Below are positions 40,301-40,331 of a DNA stretch of 40,331 nucleotides, piece after piece. Below the pieces are notes generated by a model. The model was given only the letters and a program-made list of their open reading frames with translations, did no database searches and was not told the origin of the DNA. Position numbers and translations under genes: made by a program. Every line of letters starts with the position of its first letter. The first letter of the stretch is position 1. Source of the stretch: Deltaproteobacteria bacterium (GTDB lineage Bacteria > Myxococcota_A > Polyangia > Haliangiales > Haliangiaceae); contig JACCRC010000169.1 of assembly GCA_013813765.1 (NCBI GenBank), positions 1 through 40,331 on the forward strand. The letters run 5' to 3'.

Positions 40301-40331
40301 CGGCGCCCCCGGCCCATCGGCCGCCGCGGCG
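37322..40331 (-). CDS. nSTAND/propeller giant protein, C-terminal part (partial)
   Basis: The gene runs off the right edge; the frame is open to 40331, and the first visible residues (VRVVVTLRDDF) are the sensor region of an nSTAND NTPase. Next come a helical/winged-helix region to about residue 260, a single membrane helix (GLIIGTMASLGAVAVVMAYL), a coiled-coil-like stretch (SQAEHSAGEARDAAKLAEERL), then about 650 residues of WD40-like propeller repeats. In myxobacteria such proteins often begin with a Ser/Thr kinase, which would lie beyond the window. That would fit the FHA regulator gene 37 bases downstream. The N-terminus is unseen. Confidence 0.9.
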   Translation of the reverse strand, partial: AAAADGPGAPVRVVVTLRDDFATVIESEEAFRGRFEVFVLATPLPEALRRIVTEPARRAAVTVDPRVVDDMVAEVAGRPASLPLLSFTASQLWKTRDRPARRITHDAYKALGGVAGALSTYADQLYGSLARKDQEVVRDLFARLVASDGTRIPAPRTELAKIPGASGVLAHLIDARLLVVREDDGVDIVEVVHECLAERWDRLARWRNEDAADRALLGDVRAATRRWLDSGRRSDLLWRGEALAELRKLAARSGALTDDERAFAVTAGRAARRARLVRRGLIIGTMASLGAVAVVMAYLSLAANRSRSQAEHSAGEARDAAKLAEERLTTGLIAQGRRELNDNRGLPALAYFAEALRRGADTPGLRFMIALAARGIPHEKLVLREYKAMAITALPSGFAVGATDGKIHFYDLAAKPIGELALEAELIGILRARGDRIAVIGRTGVTLVDAVKHTAIARIPVKDPVTTADPGPAADEITVVTAAGLTVYGTDGAIRRSLEGDFSQSDAEPVWGTGALFLAVGSSIVAIDRKTMKQRTIASDVYAGPGGSADGSTIVFVDKQRKAHVLDGNGTPVISFMPSVRADTIYVSSTGDRLGAISDRALAVYDRNGKELRTVPLSPIDEELLVRLRGDDVWTGSTHGVIRHYHDVALVASLPAHTTEIEDIRISGEHLISVGFDATVVVHDAAASHFKVSDGPCKAGSFSVSGPAIGYVCEDGRAVIYIGQRLLGTITDHTLLHATLDPTSQRSAVVSGKDVTVFDPKGAVIATAPKERRGPIAFEDPDHLLVVTGEDAAQALMRFTIATGAWQQLRAVDEPTGAIAIVAGGVMLGGKSTIVLLQIAGGAVREVKRVEASEGVQYLHASADRRFVSAHLENGATLILDGASGEIVRRFEPVESYGVAAVLDGTGDLVLRTSRGTLTVWERTTGDNLVWNLEFLRGAFGAAFTADGRIETVGDKLGLIDIPRDSRPIADILADIECRVPLRVTGSRLDAAPASCAHKRPP

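Overview
The window is high-GC, densely packed chromosomal DNA. It most likely comes from a Myxococcota / deltaproteobacterial lineage (Haliangium/Kofleriaceae-like). That is inferred from the style of the genes: an unusually high share of secreted lipoproteins (about 15 of roughly 41 genes, several with a 'FGLDET/YGLE' sequence just after the lipid-bearing Cys), an FHA-domain enhancer-binding regulator next to a giant nSTAND/propeller protein, and RecA. I see no rRNA, tRNA, CRISPR array, prophage or insertion sequence.

Layout. 1-4.8 kb: lipoproteins, an epoxide-hydrolase-like enzyme, an unknown protein with a possible caspase-like His/Cys pair, and a secreted acid-phosphatase-like metallophosphoesterase. 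5.1-5.8 kb: a compact toxin-antitoxin pair (DUF4258 toxin with MqsA-like antitoxin) and its candidate operator. 5.9-7.4 kb: recA, translationally coupled to a small Cys4 protein. 7.5-12.4 kb: lipoproteins (one probably frameshifted, one with two C-type-lectin-like domains), a YhhQ-type queuosine-precursor transporter coupled to an orphan TRAP solute-binding protein, then a 7Fe ferredoxin at 12.4-12.8 kb. 12.8-20.9 kb: a seven-gene minus-strand operon. In transcription order it encodes a lamin-tail-domain lipoprotein, a nuclease lipoprotein with a C-terminal extension, a triple lamin-tail lipoprotein, a second nuclease lipoprotein, an outer-membrane beta-barrel with an N-terminal helix-hairpin-helix, a membrane-anchored protein and a tandem UspA protein. 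I regard this as the most interesting system in the window: a candidate cell-surface machine for binding, cutting and possibly importing extracellular DNA.

20.9-27.1 kb: a small ORF interrupted by an in-frame TGA, a PD40-repeat lipoprotein, a YXWGXW-type lipoprotein, a diheme cytochrome c fused to a rhodanese, a ferritin-like diiron protein, and an amino-acid ABC transporter whose solute-binding and permease parts are one polypeptide. 27.1-31.3 kb: YedK (abasic-site DNA crosslinking), a RarD-like transporter, and an mtnP-mtnA-class II aldolase operon that looks like the methylthioadenosine 'DHAP shunt'. 31.3-34.7 kb: a LuxR-type regulator coupled to a radical SAM protein, and two tandem paralogous anchored proteins. 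34.7-40.3 kb: an RlmI-like methyltransferase, an FHA/AAA+/HTH regulator that has lost the sigma-54 contact loop, and the C-terminal part of a giant nSTAND/propeller protein that runs off the window.

Working together: the operon at 12.8-20.9 kb reads as one surface nuclease unit; mtnP, mtnA and the aldolase form one pathway; the ABC pair forms one transporter; the TA pair is self-contained. Domain names are assigned by reading motifs, not by database searches. Start codons were chosen from lipoboxes, overlaps and ribosome-binding sites.
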